Source: Gammaproteobacteria bacterium (GTDB taxonomy: Bacteria; Pseudomonadota; Gammaproteobacteria; JAABTG01). From it: DNA of 64,000 bases. The notes under the pieces were generated by a model. That model did not search any database and was not told the DNA's origin. It saw only the letters and a program-made list of their open reading frames with translations. Numbering within the stretch: position 1 is the stretch's first letter; every line of letters begins with the position of its first letter. Shown here piece by piece: positions 1 through 9,017 of this stretch. The stretch is taken from NCBI GenBank assembly GCA_034522055.1, contig JAXHLS010000006.1, positions 893,643 to 957,642 on the forward strand. The letters are read 5' to 3'. Both the position numbers and the translations under genes were made by a program.

Positions 1-2461
1 GGTCCAGGGCACGGTTGCTGGCCACGTCGGCCGGCACCCGGGCGTCGAAGAACTCGAACAGACGCTCCGGCGTGACCACGATATCCCGGCGCCTGGACTT
101 GTGCTCCAGCTCTTCCAGCTCCGTCACCAGCAGCCGGTTGTGGGCCGCGAAGGCGCCCCGTCCCCGGTAGCCCCCCGCCACCAGGGCCTCGCGGATATAG
201 ATGGCGCGGGCCTCGGGCGAATCGATGGACTGGTAGTCCACCCGCCGCCCGCTGGCCAGCGGCAGGCCGAAGAGGGTGACCCGTTCGAAGGCCATCACGC
301 GGCCGGCACGGGGCTCGAAGTGGGGGTCGTGGTAACGGCGGCGCACCTCGTGGGCCCCCGCCGCCTCGATCCAGGGGGGCTCCACCTGGGCCACCACCCG
401 GGCGTAGATGCGATTGGTCTCCACCAGCTCCCCCGCCACCACCCACTTGGGCCGGCGTTTGCCCAGCAGGGTGCCGGGATGGATCTGGAAAGTGGTGTTG
501 CGGGCACCCTGGTAGCGTTCGTCCCGCTCCTTGAAGCCGATGTTGCCCAGCAGGCCCGTGAGCACGGCCCGGTGGACGGTCTCATAGTCCGCCTCCGCCG
601 CCTCCACCTGCACCCCCTGATCGTGGAGCAGGCCCAGCACCTGTTGATGGACATCGTGCCACTCACGCATGCGCGAGGCGTTCAGATAACGTTCCCGGCA
701 CAGGGCCCGCAGCTTGTTGCGGGACAGGTGGCGGGCCTGTTCGTGGTAGAAGTCCCACAGGCCCACGTAGGACAGGAACTCGGAGCGCGGATCGGCCGAC
801 TCCCGGTGCAGGGCATCGGCGGCGGCACGCTTATCCCGGGGACGCTCCCGGGGATCCTGCACCGACAGGGCGCTGGTGATGATGAGCAGCTCCCGCAGGC
901 CGCCACCCTCCTGGGCCGCCAGGATCATGCGCCCCAGCTTGGGATCCAGGGGCAGGCGCGCCAGGCGCCGGCCGAGGGCGGTGAGACCCTTGGCGCGATC
1001 CATGGCCTGGAGCTGCTCCAGCAGCCGGTAGCCGTCGCGGATGTAACGGCCATCGGGCGGGTCCACGAAGGGAAAGTCCTCCACCCGCCCCAGGCCCAGG
1101 GCCGCCATCTGGAGGATCACGGCGGCCAGGTTCGTGCGCTGGATCTCGGGCTCGGTGTGCTCCCGACGCGCCTCGTAATCAGCCGCGTCGTAGAGCCGGA
1201 TGCAGATCCCCGGTCCGAGGCGCCCGCAGCGCCCCTTGCGCTGGTCGGCCGAGGCCCTGGACACCGCTTCCACCGGCAGCCGCTGCACTTTGCTGCGATG
1301 GCTGTAACGGCTGACGCGGGCGCGGCCCTCGTCCACCACGTAGCGGATCCCCGGTACCGTGAGGGAGGTCTCGGCCACGTTGGTGGCGAGCACGATGCGC
1401 CGCTTGCGGCCGATGGCGAAGACGCGGGCCTGCTCGGCGACGGACAGGCGGGCATACAGGGGCAGGATCTCCACCCCCGCGGGATGGTGCTTGCGCAGGG
1501 CTTCCTCGGCATCCCGGATCTGGCGCTCGCCGGGCAGGAATACCAGCACGTCCCCCGGGCCCTCCCGGGACAACTCGTCCACCGCCTCCACCACCCCCTG
1601 GGTGTAGTCCCGACCTTCATCCTCCCCGTCACTGCGTCCCAGGGGCCGGTAACGCACCTCCACGGGATGGCTGCGCCCCTCCACCTGGACTACGGGGGCG
1701 TCGTCGAAGTGCCGGGACAGGCGATCGGGATCGATGGTGGCAGAGGTGATGATCACCTTGAGGTCCCGGCGGCGCGCCAGCAGCCCCTTGAGGTAACCGA
1801 GGAGGAAATCGATGTTGAGGCTGCGCTCGTGGGCCTCGTCCAGGATGAGGGCCTCGTACTGCAGCAGGTCGGGGTCGCCCTGGGTCTCGGCCAGCAGGAT
1901 GCCGTCGGTCATAAGCTTGATATGGCCATCCGCCCCCACGCGGTCGTGGAAGCGCACCTTGAACCCCACCCCCTCCCCCACCCGGGTATCGAGTTCCTCG
2001 GCGATGCGCAACGCCAGGCTGCGGGCGGCGATGCGCCGGGGCTGGGTATGGCCCACCAGGCCCCGCACCCCGAGTCCGGCCTCCAGACACAGCTTGGGCA
2101 ACTGGGTGGACTTGCCGGACCCGGTGTCGCCACACACCACCACCACCGGGTGAGCGCGGATGGCCGCCACCAGTTCCGCGCGTGCGGCGGAGACCGGCAG
2201 ATCCTCGGGATAGCGCAGAGGCGGCAGGGCGGCGCGCCGGCGGGCCACCGCTGCGCTGGAACGCGCCATATCGGCCCGGAGGGCGGCCAGGCCGCGGTCC
2301 CAGGGCCGGCCCTGGCGTCGGCGGCGTCGCAGCCCCTGGATGCGCCTGTCGAAGGCGGGCACGTCCCGCAACAGGCACCCTGCGATGGCGTCATCCAGGC
2401 CGGCCCAGTCGGGGTCCTCCGGGTCCACCGCCCGCGCTTCTGCCCTGTCGTCGCCCGTCAC
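1..2461 (-). CDS. hrpA: ATP-dependent RNA helicase HrpA (3' end beyond window)
   Basis: DEAH-box RNA helicase, in E. coli linked to rescue of stalled ribosomes and mRNA processing. The reading frame is open from about 2461 down to base 1. It shows Walker A (CGDTGSGKSTQLPK), the DEAH box (LILDEAHERSLNIDFLLGY), SATIDPDRLSRHF, and the motif V/VI region (NVAETSLTVPGIRYV, QRKGRCGR). About 820 codons are present; the family is about 1300 aa, so the C-terminal third is missing at the window edge. I chose a GTG at 2461, 20 bp after the stop of the thioinosine phosphorylase gene. It gives a short N-terminus with an LLRDVPAFDRRIQGLRRR stretch like other HrpA proteins. The identity is secure; the start is less so. 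Confidence 0.93.
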   Translation of the reverse strand, partial: MTGDDRAEARAVDPEDPDWAGLDDAIAGCLLRDVPAFDRRIQGLRRRRRQGRPWDRGLAALRADMARSSAAVARRRAALPPLRYPEDLPVSAARAELVAAIRAHPVVVVCGDTGSGKSTQLPKLCLEAGLGVRGLVGHTQPRRIAARSLALRIAEELDTRVGEGVGFKVRFHDRVGADGHIKLMTDGILLAETQGDPDLLQYEALILDEAHERSLNIDFLLGYLKGLLARRRDLKVIITSATIDPDRLSRHFDDAPVVQVEGRSHPVEVRYRPLGRSDGEDEGRDYTQGVVEAVDELSREGPGDVLVFLPGERQIRDAEEALRKHHPAGVEILPLYARLSVAEQARVFAIGRKRRIVLATNVAETSLTVPGIRYVVDEGRARVSRYSHRSKVQRLPVEAVSRASADQRKGRCGRLGPGICIRLYDAADYEARREHTEPEIQRTNLAAVILQMAALGLGRVEDFPFVDPPDGRYIRDGYRLLEQLQAMDRAKGLTALGRRLARLPLDPKLGRMILAAQEGGGLRELLIITSALSVQDPRERPRDKRAAADALHRESADPRSEFLSYVGLWDFYHEQARHLSRNKLRALCRERYLNASRMREWHDVHQQVLGLLHDQGVQVEAAEADYETVHRAVLTGLLGNIGFKERDERYQGARNTTFQIHPGTLLGKRRPKWVVAGELVETNRIYARVVAQVEPPWIEAAGAHEVRRRYHDPHFEPRAGRVMAFERVTLFGLPLASGRRVDYQSIDSPEARAIYIREALVAGGYRGRGAFAAHNRLLVTELEELEHKSRRRDIVVTPERLFEFFDARVPADVASNRALD

Positions 2462-2480
2462 GTCGCGCCAGCGGAGACCC

Positions 2481-3236
2481 TCAGGTCTCGATGAGAGGGA
2501 TGGTGTATTCCAGCAGGGTGCGCACCCGTCCCATGCCCTGGTTCAGGTTCTCTTCGATCTCCGCCATGGTGATGGTATCACCGCCCCGCCCCGCGGCGGC
2601 ATTGGCCACCACGTTGCACGAGGCGTAACACAACCCCAGCTCCCGGGCCAGAGCGGCCTCGGGCATGCCGGTCATACCCACCACGTCGCAGCCGTCCCGC
2701 TCCAGGCGGTCCACCTCCGCCGCCGTCTCCAGCCGCGGTCCCTGGGTGGCGCCATAGGTGGCACCGTCTGCCGCCGGCACCCCGCCGGCGCGGCCGCCCG
2801 CCAGCAGGGCGCGGCGCAGGGCGGCGCAGTAGGGATGGGTGAAGTCCACGTGGACCACGTGGTTCAGGCCTTCCTCGAAAAACGTATGCTTGCGTGAGAA
2901 GGTGTAGTCGATGATCTGATCCGGGATTACCAGGCCGCCGGGAGCCAGGTCCGCGCGGATCCCTCCCACCGCATTCACCGCCACCACGTTGCCGACGCCG
3001 CAGTGGTGCAGGGCCCACAGGTTGGCACGGTAGTTGACCCGGTGGGGCGGGATGGTGCTGCCATAGCCGTGGCGGGCCAGGAACACCACCCGGCGATCGC
3101 TCATCAGGCCGTGGACGAGGGGCCCCGAGGGCTCGCCGAAGGGGGTGTTGACGGCCTCGCGGCGAGTCAGCTTCAGGCCCTTGAGGCTGGTGAGGCCGGT
3201 GCCGCCGATGATGGCCAGCAGGGGTGTGTCGTTCAT
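2481..3236 (-). CDS. S-methyl-5'-thioinosine phosphorylase (MTAP/PNP family)
   Basis: 251 aa cytosolic phosphorylase of the MTAP/PNP family. It shows the phosphate-binding start AIIGGTGLTSLKG, ARHGYGSTIPPHRVNYRANL, an AVNAVGGIRADLAPG segment and EGMTGMPEAALARELGL-like substrate residues (GMTGMPEAALARELG). The sequence closely follows the Pseudomonas type (PA3004), which cleaves methylthioinosine to hypoxanthine and methylthioribose-1-phosphate. Its start codon overlaps the stop of hpt (ATGA, 3233-3236). A hypoxanthine salvage enzyme directly upstream fits the thioinosine specificity, because hypoxanthine is the released base. Adenosine-type activity cannot be excluded from sequence alone. Confidence 0.88.
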   Translation of the reverse strand: MNDTPLLAIIGGTGLTSLKGLKLTRREAVNTPFGEPSGPLVHGLMSDRRVVFLARHGYGSTIPPHRVNYRANLWALHHCGVGNVVAVNAVGGIRADLAPGGLVIPDQIIDYTFSRKHTFFEEGLNHVVHVDFTHPYCAALRRALLAGGRAGGVPAADGATYGATQGPRLETAAEVDRLERDGCDVVGMTGMPEAALARELGLCYASCNVVANAAAGRGGDTITMAEIEENLNQGMGRVRTLLEYTIPLIET

Positions 3237-3802
3237 AGGCCCCTCACCGCGTAGATGCCCCGGGCGTTGCGCAGATAGCCGCGATAATCCATGCCGAAGC
3301 CGAAGACATAGCGATCGGGTGCCTCCAGGCCCGTGAAGTCCGCCCGCGGGATACCGTCCTTGCGGTCATGGCGCTTGTCCACCAGCACCGCCGAGCGCAC
3401 GCTGGCGGCCCCCTCGTCGCGGCAGTAGCGCAGGATCCCGGCCAGGGTCAGGCCTTCATCGAGAATATCGTCCACTACCACCACGTGGCGTCCCGCCAGG
3501 GACTTGGCGGGGCGGGCGCGCCAGTGGAGTTCGCCGCCCTTGACGTCGTCGCGGTAGCGGGTGGCGTGGATGTAATCCATCTCCAGGGGAAAGCCGAGGC
3601 GCAGGGTGAGTTCGGCGAAGGGCACCACGCCGCCGATCATCACCGCCAGCATGAGGGGGTTGTCCTCGGCCAACTCCGCCGTGACCTCCCGGGCCATGCG
3701 GTCCAGAGCCAGGGCCACGTCGTCCGCGGAATGGATGAGTTCGGCATCCACCTCCACCCGCATGATGTGCTCGGGGGTGGGACGGGCGGGGTCGTCAGTC
3801 AT
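3233..3802 (-). CDS. hpt: Hypoxanthine-guanine phosphoribosyltransferase
   Basis: 189 aa type I phosphoribosyltransferase that converts hypoxanthine or guanine plus PRPP to IMP or GMP. The PRPP loop VVVVDDILDEGLTLAGIL is clear, as are LAVMIGGVVPFAEL near the N-terminus and the late VDKRHDRK segment. The start ATG at 3802 (MTDDPARPTPEHIM) lies 8 bp inside the end of the upstream ATPase gene, so the two are probably translationally coupled. The 3' end overlaps the phosphorylase gene by 4 bp. A longer upstream reading in this frame runs through the ATPase gene and is not credible. Confidence 0.9.
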   Translation of the reverse strand: MTDDPARPTPEHIMRVEVDAELIHSADDVALALDRMAREVTAELAEDNPLMLAVMIGGVVPFAELTLRLGFPLEMDYIHATRYRDDVKGGELHWRARPAKSLAGRHVVVVDDILDEGLTLAGILRYCRDEGAASVRSAVLVDKRHDRKDGIPRADFTGLEAPDRYVFGFGMDYRGYLRNARGIYAVRGL

Positions 3803-4715
3803 GGGGCGATTCCTCCATAGGGGGTGCTCCGGGCCCCTCCAGGCCATGGTGGCCCACCCAGTCGCGGGCGAACTGCTGGGCGGCGCGGCCGCTGCGGGAT
3901 CCCCGCCCGAGGGCCCAGCGCAGGGCCTCCCGGCGGGTGAGTTCGGGATTCGGGTCCTCGAAACCCAGGGTCTCGAGCCAGCCCGCCACGATCCCGAGGT
4001 AGGTGTCCTGGTCGAAGGGATAGAAGGACAACCACAGGCCGAAGCGCTCCGCCAGGGAGATCTTCTCCTCCACCGCCTCACCATGGTGGATCTCGCCATC
4101 CACGTTGCGGGCCTGGTCGTTCTCCGCGAAATATTCCGGCACCAGGTGACGGCGGTTGGAGGTGGCATAGATGAGCACGTTCGACGGCACCGCCGCGACG
4201 GAACCATCCAGGATCCCCTTCAGGGCCTTGAAGCTGGCGTCGCCCTGCTCGAAGGAGAGGTCGTCGCTGAAGATGATGAAGCGCTCGGGCCGGCCCTGGA
4301 GCAGGTCGATGATCTCCGGCAGATCCGCCAGTTCCTCCCGGTCCACCTCCACCACCCGCAGGCCCGCATTGCCGTAGGCGTTGAGCAGCGCCTTCACCAG
4401 GGAGGACTTGCCGGTGCCGCGGGCACCCCACAGCAGGGCGTTGTTGGCCGGCAGGCCGGCCAGGAACTGGCGAGTGTTGCGCTCCAGCAGGATCTTCTGG
4501 CGTTCAACGCCATGGAGCTCGGCGAGGCCGATGTCATGGAGATGGCGCACGACCCTGAGACCGCCGATGCCGCCCTGGCGACGCCAGCGCCACGCCCACA
4601 CATCCTCCTCCAGGACGCCGTCAGGGGCGGCCGGCAACAGGACCTCGGCCCTGTCCAGCAGCCGCTCCAGCCTCTTCAGCACGGCGCGCCGGCGCTTGTG
4701 ACCATCGCCCATCAA
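3795..4715 (-). CDS. DUF815-family AAA+ ATP-binding protein
   Basis: 306 aa AAA+ ATPase of the DUF815/COG2607 family. Walker A is WGARGTGKSSLVKALL, Walker B RFIIFSDDLSFEQG, and a sensor-1 type YATSNRRHL follows. The C-terminal half holds the usual SLAERFGLWLSFYPF and YLGIVAGWL segments. The cellular role of the family is not established. It heads a tightly packed cluster (ATPase, hpt, thioinosine phosphorylase, hrpA); the DksA-like gene lies 7 bp downstream on the other side of its start at 4715-4723, actually upstream in coordinates of transcription only if read from 5061, so it is probably the first gene of this unit. Confidence 0.82.
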   Translation of the reverse strand: MMGDGHKRRRAVLKRLERLLDRAEVLLPAAPDGVLEEDVWAWRWRRQGGIGGLRVVRHLHDIGLAELHGVERQKILLERNTRQFLAGLPANNALLWGARGTGKSSLVKALLNAYGNAGLRVVEVDREELADLPEIIDLLQGRPERFIIFSDDLSFEQGDASFKALKGILDGSVAAVPSNVLIYATSNRRHLVPEYFAENDQARNVDGEIHHGEAVEEKISLAERFGLWLSFYPFDQDTYLGIVAGWLETLGFEDPNPELTRREALRWALGRGSRSGRAAQQFARDWVGHHGLEGPGAPPMEESPHD

Positions 4716-4722
4716 CGCGCCC

Positions 4723-5061
4723 TCATTCGGCGCACCGGATGCACCGGGTGGCCGTGGGATTCACCTCCAGGCGGCCCGCGGCAATGGGTTCGTCACACAC
4801 CACGCACACGCCATAGTCGCCGTCGTCGATGCGTTTCAGGGCCGCCGCAATGCGCTGCAGCTCCCCGCCCCGGCGCTGGTTGGTGGCCTTGGCCATGGCC
4901 TGCTGCTGCATGGCATCCATGCGTGACAGCCGCCCCTGGCGGGTCTGATCCAGCTCCACCGTATCGGCGGCGGCCGCGGCCCCTTCGCTATCCCGCAATA
5001 ATTCCTCCCGGCGCGCCTCCAACAGCGCCCGGAAGTGTCCGAGGTCCAGTTCGTTACCCAT
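4723..5061 (-). CDS. TraR/DksA-family C4 zinc-finger protein
   Basis: 112 aa protein starting at ATG 5061 (MGNELDLGHFRALLEARREELL) with AGGG nine bases upstream. An N-terminal helical coiled-coil region (about residues 5-70) is followed by a C4 zinc finger (CVVC ... CIRC) near residues 85-110, the DksA/TraR layout. Such proteins bind RNA polymerase at the secondary channel and tune transcription. A longer in-frame reading to 5274 adds proline/arginine-rich residues and lacks support. The stop at 4723 is 7 bp before the start of the DUF815 gene at 4715, so the two are likely cotranscribed. Whether it acts with ppGpp cannot be told from sequence. Confidence 0.82.
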   Translation of the reverse strand: MGNELDLGHFRALLEARREELLRDSEGAAAAADTVELDQTRQGRLSRMDAMQQQAMAKATNQRRGGELQRIAAALKRIDDGDYGVCVVCDEPIAAGRLEVNPTATRCIRCAE

Positions 5062-5104
5062 GACCACACCCTGCGGGCAACCCCACGCGGTGGGTTGAAA
5101 GGCG

Positions 5105-5140
5105 TTTTCTCTCACGCAGCCACGGAGGCACAGAGAATGC
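5105..5140. repeat. Likely dispersed intergenic repeat fragment
   Basis: Between ettA and the DksA-like gene lies a stretch containing CACGCAGCCACGGAGGCAC followed by AGAGAATGCG. This style of low-complexity intergenic sequence (cgcag / cggag / cacagag words) recurs in many proteobacterial genomes. Only one copy was noticed in this window, so its status as a repeat rests on general familiarity. Confidence 0.35.
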
Positions 5141-5168
5141 GTAGGGACTGTTCCTCTCCATGGCAGCG

Positions 5169-6836
5169 TCAGCGGTCGATGGCCTTGTAGCGGATGCGGT
5201 GGGGTTGCACGGACTCCTCGCCGAGGCGGCGTTTCTTGTCCTCTTCGTAGTCGGCGAAGTTGCCCTCGAACCATTCCACCCGGCTGTCGCCCTCGAAGGA
5301 CAGGATATGGGTGGCGATGCGGTCCAGGAACCAGCGATCATGGGAGATGACCACGGCACAGCCGGGGAAGGTCAACAGCGCCTCCTCGAGGGCGCGCAGA
5401 GTCTCCACATCCAGGTCGTTGGTGGGCTCGTCCAGCAGCAGCAGGTTGCCGCCCTCCCGCAGCACCTTGGCCAGGTGCACGCGATTGCGCTCGCCCCCCG
5501 ACAGATCCCCCACCCGCTTCTGCTGGTCCGGGCCCTTGAAATTGAAGCGGCCGAGGTAGGCCCGGGACTGCACCTCGTAGCTGCCCACGGTGATGATGTC
5601 CTGGCCCTCGGAGATCTCTTCCCACACCGTCTTGGCGCCATCCAGGGCGTCCCGGCTCTGATCCACGTAGGCGGGTTTCACCGTGTCGCCGATGCGCAGC
5701 TCACCGCTGTCCGGCTGCTCCTGGCCGGTGATGATGCGGAACAGGGTGGTCTTGCCCGCGCCATTGGGGCCGATGACCCCGACGATGCCGCCGGGGGGCA
5801 GGTCGAAGGAGAGGTCGTCGTAGAGCAGGCGCTCGCCATAACGCTTGGACAGGCCCTCGGCCTCGACCACGACATCGCCGAGGCGCGGGCCCGGCGGGAT
5901 GTAGATCTCGTTGGTCTCGTTGCGCTTCTGGAAATCCTGGGACTGGAGTTCGTCGAAGCGGGCCAGGCGCGCCTTGCTCTTGGCGTGGCGACCCTTGGGG
6001 TTGGAACGCACCCATTCCAGCTCGTGCTTCATGGTGCGCACCCGGGCGCTCTCCTGTTTCGCCTCCTGCTCCAGGCGCTTCTCCTTCTGTTCCAGCCACG
6101 AGGAATAGTTGCCCTGCCAGGGGATCCCATGGCCCCGATCCAGTTCCAGGATCCAGCCCGCCACGTTGTCCAGAAAATAGCGATCATGGGTCACCGCCAC
6201 CACGGTCCCCGGGTAGTCGTGGAGGAACTGCTCCAGCCACGCCACGGACTCGGCGTCCAGGTGGTTGGTAGGCTCGTCCAGCAGCAGCATGTCCGGCGCC
6301 GACAGCAGCAGCCGGCACAGCGCCACCCGCCGGCGTTCGCCGCCCGACAGCCTGGTGACGTCCGCCTCCCAGGGGGGCAGGCGCAGGGCGTCGGCGGCTA
6401 CTTCGAGCTTGCGGTCCAGATTATGGGCATCTGCCGCCTGAATCACATTCTCCAGGCGTGCCTGCTCCGCGGCCAGGGCATCGAAATCGGCATCGGGCTC
6501 GGCGTAGGCCGCGTAGACCTCGTCCAGCCGCGTCATGGCATCCTTGACCTCCCGCAGACCATCCTCCACGTTGCCCCGCACGTCCTTGGCCGGGTCGAGG
6601 TCGGGCTCCTGGGACAGATAGCCGATGTTGATCCCCGGCTGCGGCCGGGCCTCGCCCTCGATATCGGTGTCGATGCCGGCCATGATGCGCAGCAGGGTGG
6701 ACTTGCCGGAGCCGTTCAGGCCCAGCACCCCGATCTTGGCGCCGGGGAAAAAGGACAGGGAGATGTCTTTCAATATCTCACGTTTCGGGGGCACCACCTT
6801 GCCCACACGGTTCATGGTGTAAACGTATTGCGCCAT
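5169..6836 (-). CDS. ettA: Energy-dependent translational throttle protein EttA (ABC-F)
   Basis: 555 aa ABC-F protein with two ATP-binding cassettes and no membrane segments. It binds the ribosomal E site and gates the first elongation steps according to the ATP/ADP ratio. Cassette 1: Walker [13 protein letters not shown], signature [13 protein letters not shown], Walker [13 protein letters not shown]. Cassette 2: [37 protein letters not shown]. The linker between them (about residues 240-320) is charged and helical. The length and the start [20 protein letters not shown] are typical of EttA rather than Uup or YheS. A clear TATAAT lies 37 bp upstream of the start. Confidence 0.96.
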   Translation of the reverse strand: MAQYVYTMNRVGKVVPPKREILKDISLSFFPGAKIGVLGLNGSGKSTLLRIMAGIDTDIEGEARPQPGINIGYLSQEPDLDPAKDVRGNVEDGLREVKDAMTRLDEVYAAYAEPDADFDALAAEQARLENVIQAADAHNLDRKLEVAADALRLPPWEADVTRLSGGERRRVALCRLLLSAPDMLLLDEPTNHLDAESVAWLEQFLHDYPGTVVAVTHDRYFLDNVAGWILELDRGHGIPWQGNYSSWLEQKEKRLEQEAKQESARVRTMKHELEWVRSNPKGRHAKSKARLARFDELQSQDFQKRNETNEIYIPPGPRLGDVVVEAEGLSKRYGERLLYDDLSFDLPPGGIVGVIGPNGAGKTTLFRIITGQEQPDSGELRIGDTVKPAYVDQSRDALDGAKTVWEEISEGQDIITVGSYEVQSRAYLGRFNFKGPDQQKRVGDLSGGERNRVHLAKVLREGGNLLLLDEPTNDLDVETLRALEEALLTFPGCAVVISHDRWFLDRIATHILSFEGDSRVEWFEGNFADYEEDKKRRLGEESVQPHRIRYKAIDR

Positions 6837-6872
6837 GGTTATCTTTCGGACCTGGTTTGAATCGAACCCGGC

Positions 6873-6878
6873 ATTATA
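6873..6878 (-). promoter_or_regulatory. Candidate -10 box for ettA
   Basis: A perfect TATAAT hexamer reads on the minus strand, 37 bp before the ettA ATG. No convincing -35 sequence lies at the right distance; TTCATT is the closest. Confidence 0.45.
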
Positions 6879-6919
6879 CTGGTTCGGCCATGAATGAATG
6901 CACCCGCGAGAAATAACAC

Positions 6920-7129
6920 ATGAACACCGTCCACGTCACCGCGGGCCCCGCCCTCGCCCGTTACGGCTTCGGCGAGTCGCATCCCTTCAGCAATGGCTTG
7001 AGCGGCGCCCCCGGGGATCACCGGGGGCGGGGGGCTCCACCGCGCCGCGCAAAATCACCCGCAGGGGCCAAGTACATACCATGGGGTGCATCTGATAATA
7101 TGCATGGTTTAAGTTTGCGCGCCAGATAA
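6920..7129 (+). pseudogene. Remnant of a histone-deacetylase/AcuC-like gene 5' end
   Basis: The first 22 codons read [18 protein letters not shown] then ESHPF, which matches the N-terminal signature of bacterial histone-deacetylase-like (AcuC/AphA) amidohydrolases (a Y-x-F/Y-G-x-x-H-P motif). After this the frame becomes proline/arginine/glycine-rich and ends at 7129; the catalytic histidines and metal-binding aspartates are absent. The fragment sits in the 368-bp space between ettA and glyA (6837-7204), which otherwise holds only candidate promoters. I read it as a decayed gene start. Confidence 0.5.
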
Positions 7130-7143
7130 AGGTCAAATAATTC
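7115..7143 (+). promoter_or_regulatory. Candidate sigma-70 promoter for glyA
   Basis: TTGCGC (7115-7120), a 17-bp spacer, then TAATTC (7138-7143) lie about 60 bp upstream of the glyA ATG. The match to consensus is moderate. Confidence 0.3.
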
Positions 7144-7204
7144 GGCCTTACCTGATGGCCCATGACTGGGCCAGCGCATCAATCGACCAGGACATTCATA
7201 TCCC

Positions 7205-8461
7205 ATGTTTGACAAGAATATGACCATCGCCGGCTACGACGACGAGTTGGCCCACGCCATTCGCGACGAAGAGCGTCGTCAGGAAGAACACATCGAACTC
7301 ATCGCCTCGGAGAACTACGCCAGCCCGCGGGTCATGGAGGCCCAGGGCACGGTGCTTACCAATAAATACGCCGAAGGCTACCCCCACAAGCGCTACTACG
7401 GTGGCTGCGAATACGTGGACGTGGCCGAGGACCTGGCGGTGCAGCGGGCCAAGGAGCTGTTCGGCGCCGACTACGCCAACGTGCAGCCCCACTCCGGCTC
7501 CCAGGCCAATGCCGCCGTGTTCATGGCCTTGTGCCAACCCGGCGACACCGTGCTCGGCATGAGCCTGGCGGACGGCGGCCATCTCACCCACGGCGCCAAG
7601 CCCAACTTCTCCGGCAAAATCTACAACGCCGTGCAGTACGGCCTGGTGGCCGCCACCGGCGAGATCGACTACGAGCAGGTCGAGCGACTGGCCCGCGAGC
7701 ACCGGCCCAAGATGATCATCGCCGGCTTCTCCGCCTATTCCCGGGTGGTCGACTGGCAGCGCTTCCGTGACATCGCCGACGAGGTGGGCGCCTGGCTGCT
7801 GGTGGACATGGCCCACGTGGCCGGCCTCGTGGCGGCCGGCGTCTACCCCAGCCCGGTGGCCATCGCGGATGTCACCACCTCCACCACCCACAAGACCCTG
7901 CGTGGTCCCCGCGGCGGCATCATCCTCGCCCGTGCCAACCCCGACCTGGAGAAGAAGCTGAACTCCCTGGTGTTTCCCGGTACCCAGGGCGGCCCGCTGA
8001 TGCATGTCATCGCCGCCAAGGCGGTGGCCTTCAAGGAGGCCATGGACCCGGAGTTCAAGGCCTATCAGCAGCAGGTGGTGGAGAATGCCCGCCAGATGGC
8101 TGCGGTGTTCATGGAACGCGGCCATGACGTGGTGTCGAAGGGCACCGACAACCACCTGTTCCTGGTGAGCTTCATCGACAGCGGTCTCACCGGCAAGGAC
8201 GTGGATGCCTGGCTCGACGCGGCTCACATCACGGTGAACAAGAACGCCGTGCCCAACGATCCCCAGTCCCCCTTCGTCACATCGGGGATCCGCGTGGGCA
8301 CTCCGGCCATCACCACTCGCGGCTTCGGTGCCGAGGAGAGTCGCACCCTGGCCGCCTGGATGTGCGACGTCATCGACGCGCGGGGCGACGAGGCCGCCAT
8401 CGCAACGGTGAGGGAGCAGGTGCAGGCCCTGTGCCGGCGCTTCCCTGTCTACGGCTCCTGA
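7205..8461 (+). CDS. glyA: Serine hydroxymethyltransferase
   Basis: 418 aa PLP enzyme, full length, interconverting serine and glycine and charging tetrahydrofolate with one-carbon units. Visible motifs are [38 protein letters not shown], and the PLP-lysine segment [15 protein letters not shown] (Lys near residue 229). It starts at ATG 7205 and ends 18 bp before nrdR, so glyA, nrdR and the following rib genes are probably one transcription unit, an arrangement common in gammaproteobacteria. Confidence 0.98.
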   Translation: MFDKNMTIAGYDDELAHAIRDEERRQEEHIELIASENYASPRVMEAQGTVLTNKYAEGYPHKRYYGGCEYVDVAEDLAVQRAKELFGADYANVQPHSGSQANAAVFMALCQPGDTVLGMSLADGGHLTHGAKPNFSGKIYNAVQYGLVAATGEIDYEQVERLAREHRPKMIIAGFSAYSRVVDWQRFRDIADEVGAWLLVDMAHVAGLVAAGVYPSPVAIADVTTSTTHKTLRGPRGGIILARANPDLEKKLNSLVFPGTQGGPLMHVIAAKAVAFKEAMDPEFKAYQQQVVENARQMAAVFMERGHDVVSKGTDNHLFLVSFIDSGLTGKDVDAWLDAAHITVNKNAVPNDPQSPFVTSGIRVGTPAITTRGFGAEESRTLAAWMCDVIDARGDEAAIATVREQVQALCRRFPVYGS

Positions 8462-8479
8462 CGCGCCGGCCCACGCCCC

Positions 8480-8983
8480 ATGCGCTGCCCCTTTTGCGGC
8501 ACGGACGAGACCCGGGTAGTGGATTCGCGCCTGGTGGGTGAGGGCGACCAGGTGCGCCGGCGTCGCGAGTGCACCAGCTGCCGGGAACGCTTCACCACCT
8601 ACGAGACGGTGGAGTTCAGCCTCCCCAAGGTGATCAAGCAGAGCGGCGATCGCGAGGCCTTCAACGAGGACAAGCTGCGAGCGGGTATCGAGCGTGCCCT
8701 GGAGAAACGGCCGGTGGAGAGTGAAGACGTGGAACTGGCCCTGAGCCACATCAAGCGCCGCCTCATCGCCCATGGCGAGCGGGAGGTCCCGTCCCGCCGC
8801 CTCGGCGAATGGGTGATGCAGGAACTGCGCGCCCTCGACCAAGTGGCCTATGTACGCTTCGCCTCGGTCTACCGCAGCTTCCAGGATGTGCAGGAGTTCC
8901 GCGACGAGATCGAACGCCTGGAGGGCCAGGTGCCACCGGAATCCCGCCGCCACCAGATCCCCCTCATCCCCGACGACAACTGA
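8480..8983 (+). CDS. nrdR: Transcriptional repressor NrdR
   Basis: 167 aa repressor of ribonucleotide reductase genes. An N-terminal zinc ribbon ([13 protein letters not shown] ... [12 protein letters not shown]) is followed by an ATP-cone domain ([20 protein letters not shown] ... [15 protein letters not shown]). The ATP-cone senses ATP/dATP and the zinc ribbon binds NrdR boxes. Length is about the family norm with a short extra C-terminus. It sits between glyA and ribD, the classic gammaproteobacterial position. Confidence 0.97.
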   Translation: MRCPFCGTDETRVVDSRLVGEGDQVRRRRECTSCRERFTTYETVEFSLPKVIKQSGDREAFNEDKLRAGIERALEKRPVESEDVELALSHIKRRLIAHGEREVPSRRLGEWVMQELRALDQVAYVRFASVYRSFQDVQEFRDEIERLEGQVPPESRRHQIPLIPDDN

Positions 8984-9017
8984 CAGCGGCCCCACGGAGT
9001 TCGAAGCAGAAAGACCC

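Noticed and set aside
101-2494. 797-codon open frame on the plus strand opposite hrpA
   Set aside because: Antisense frame produced by high GC; low-complexity His/Gly/Gln-rich product, while the opposite strand encodes clear HrpA motifs.
5160-6860. 566-codon plus-strand frame opposite ettA
   Set aside because: Shadow frame; EttA motifs lie on the other strand.
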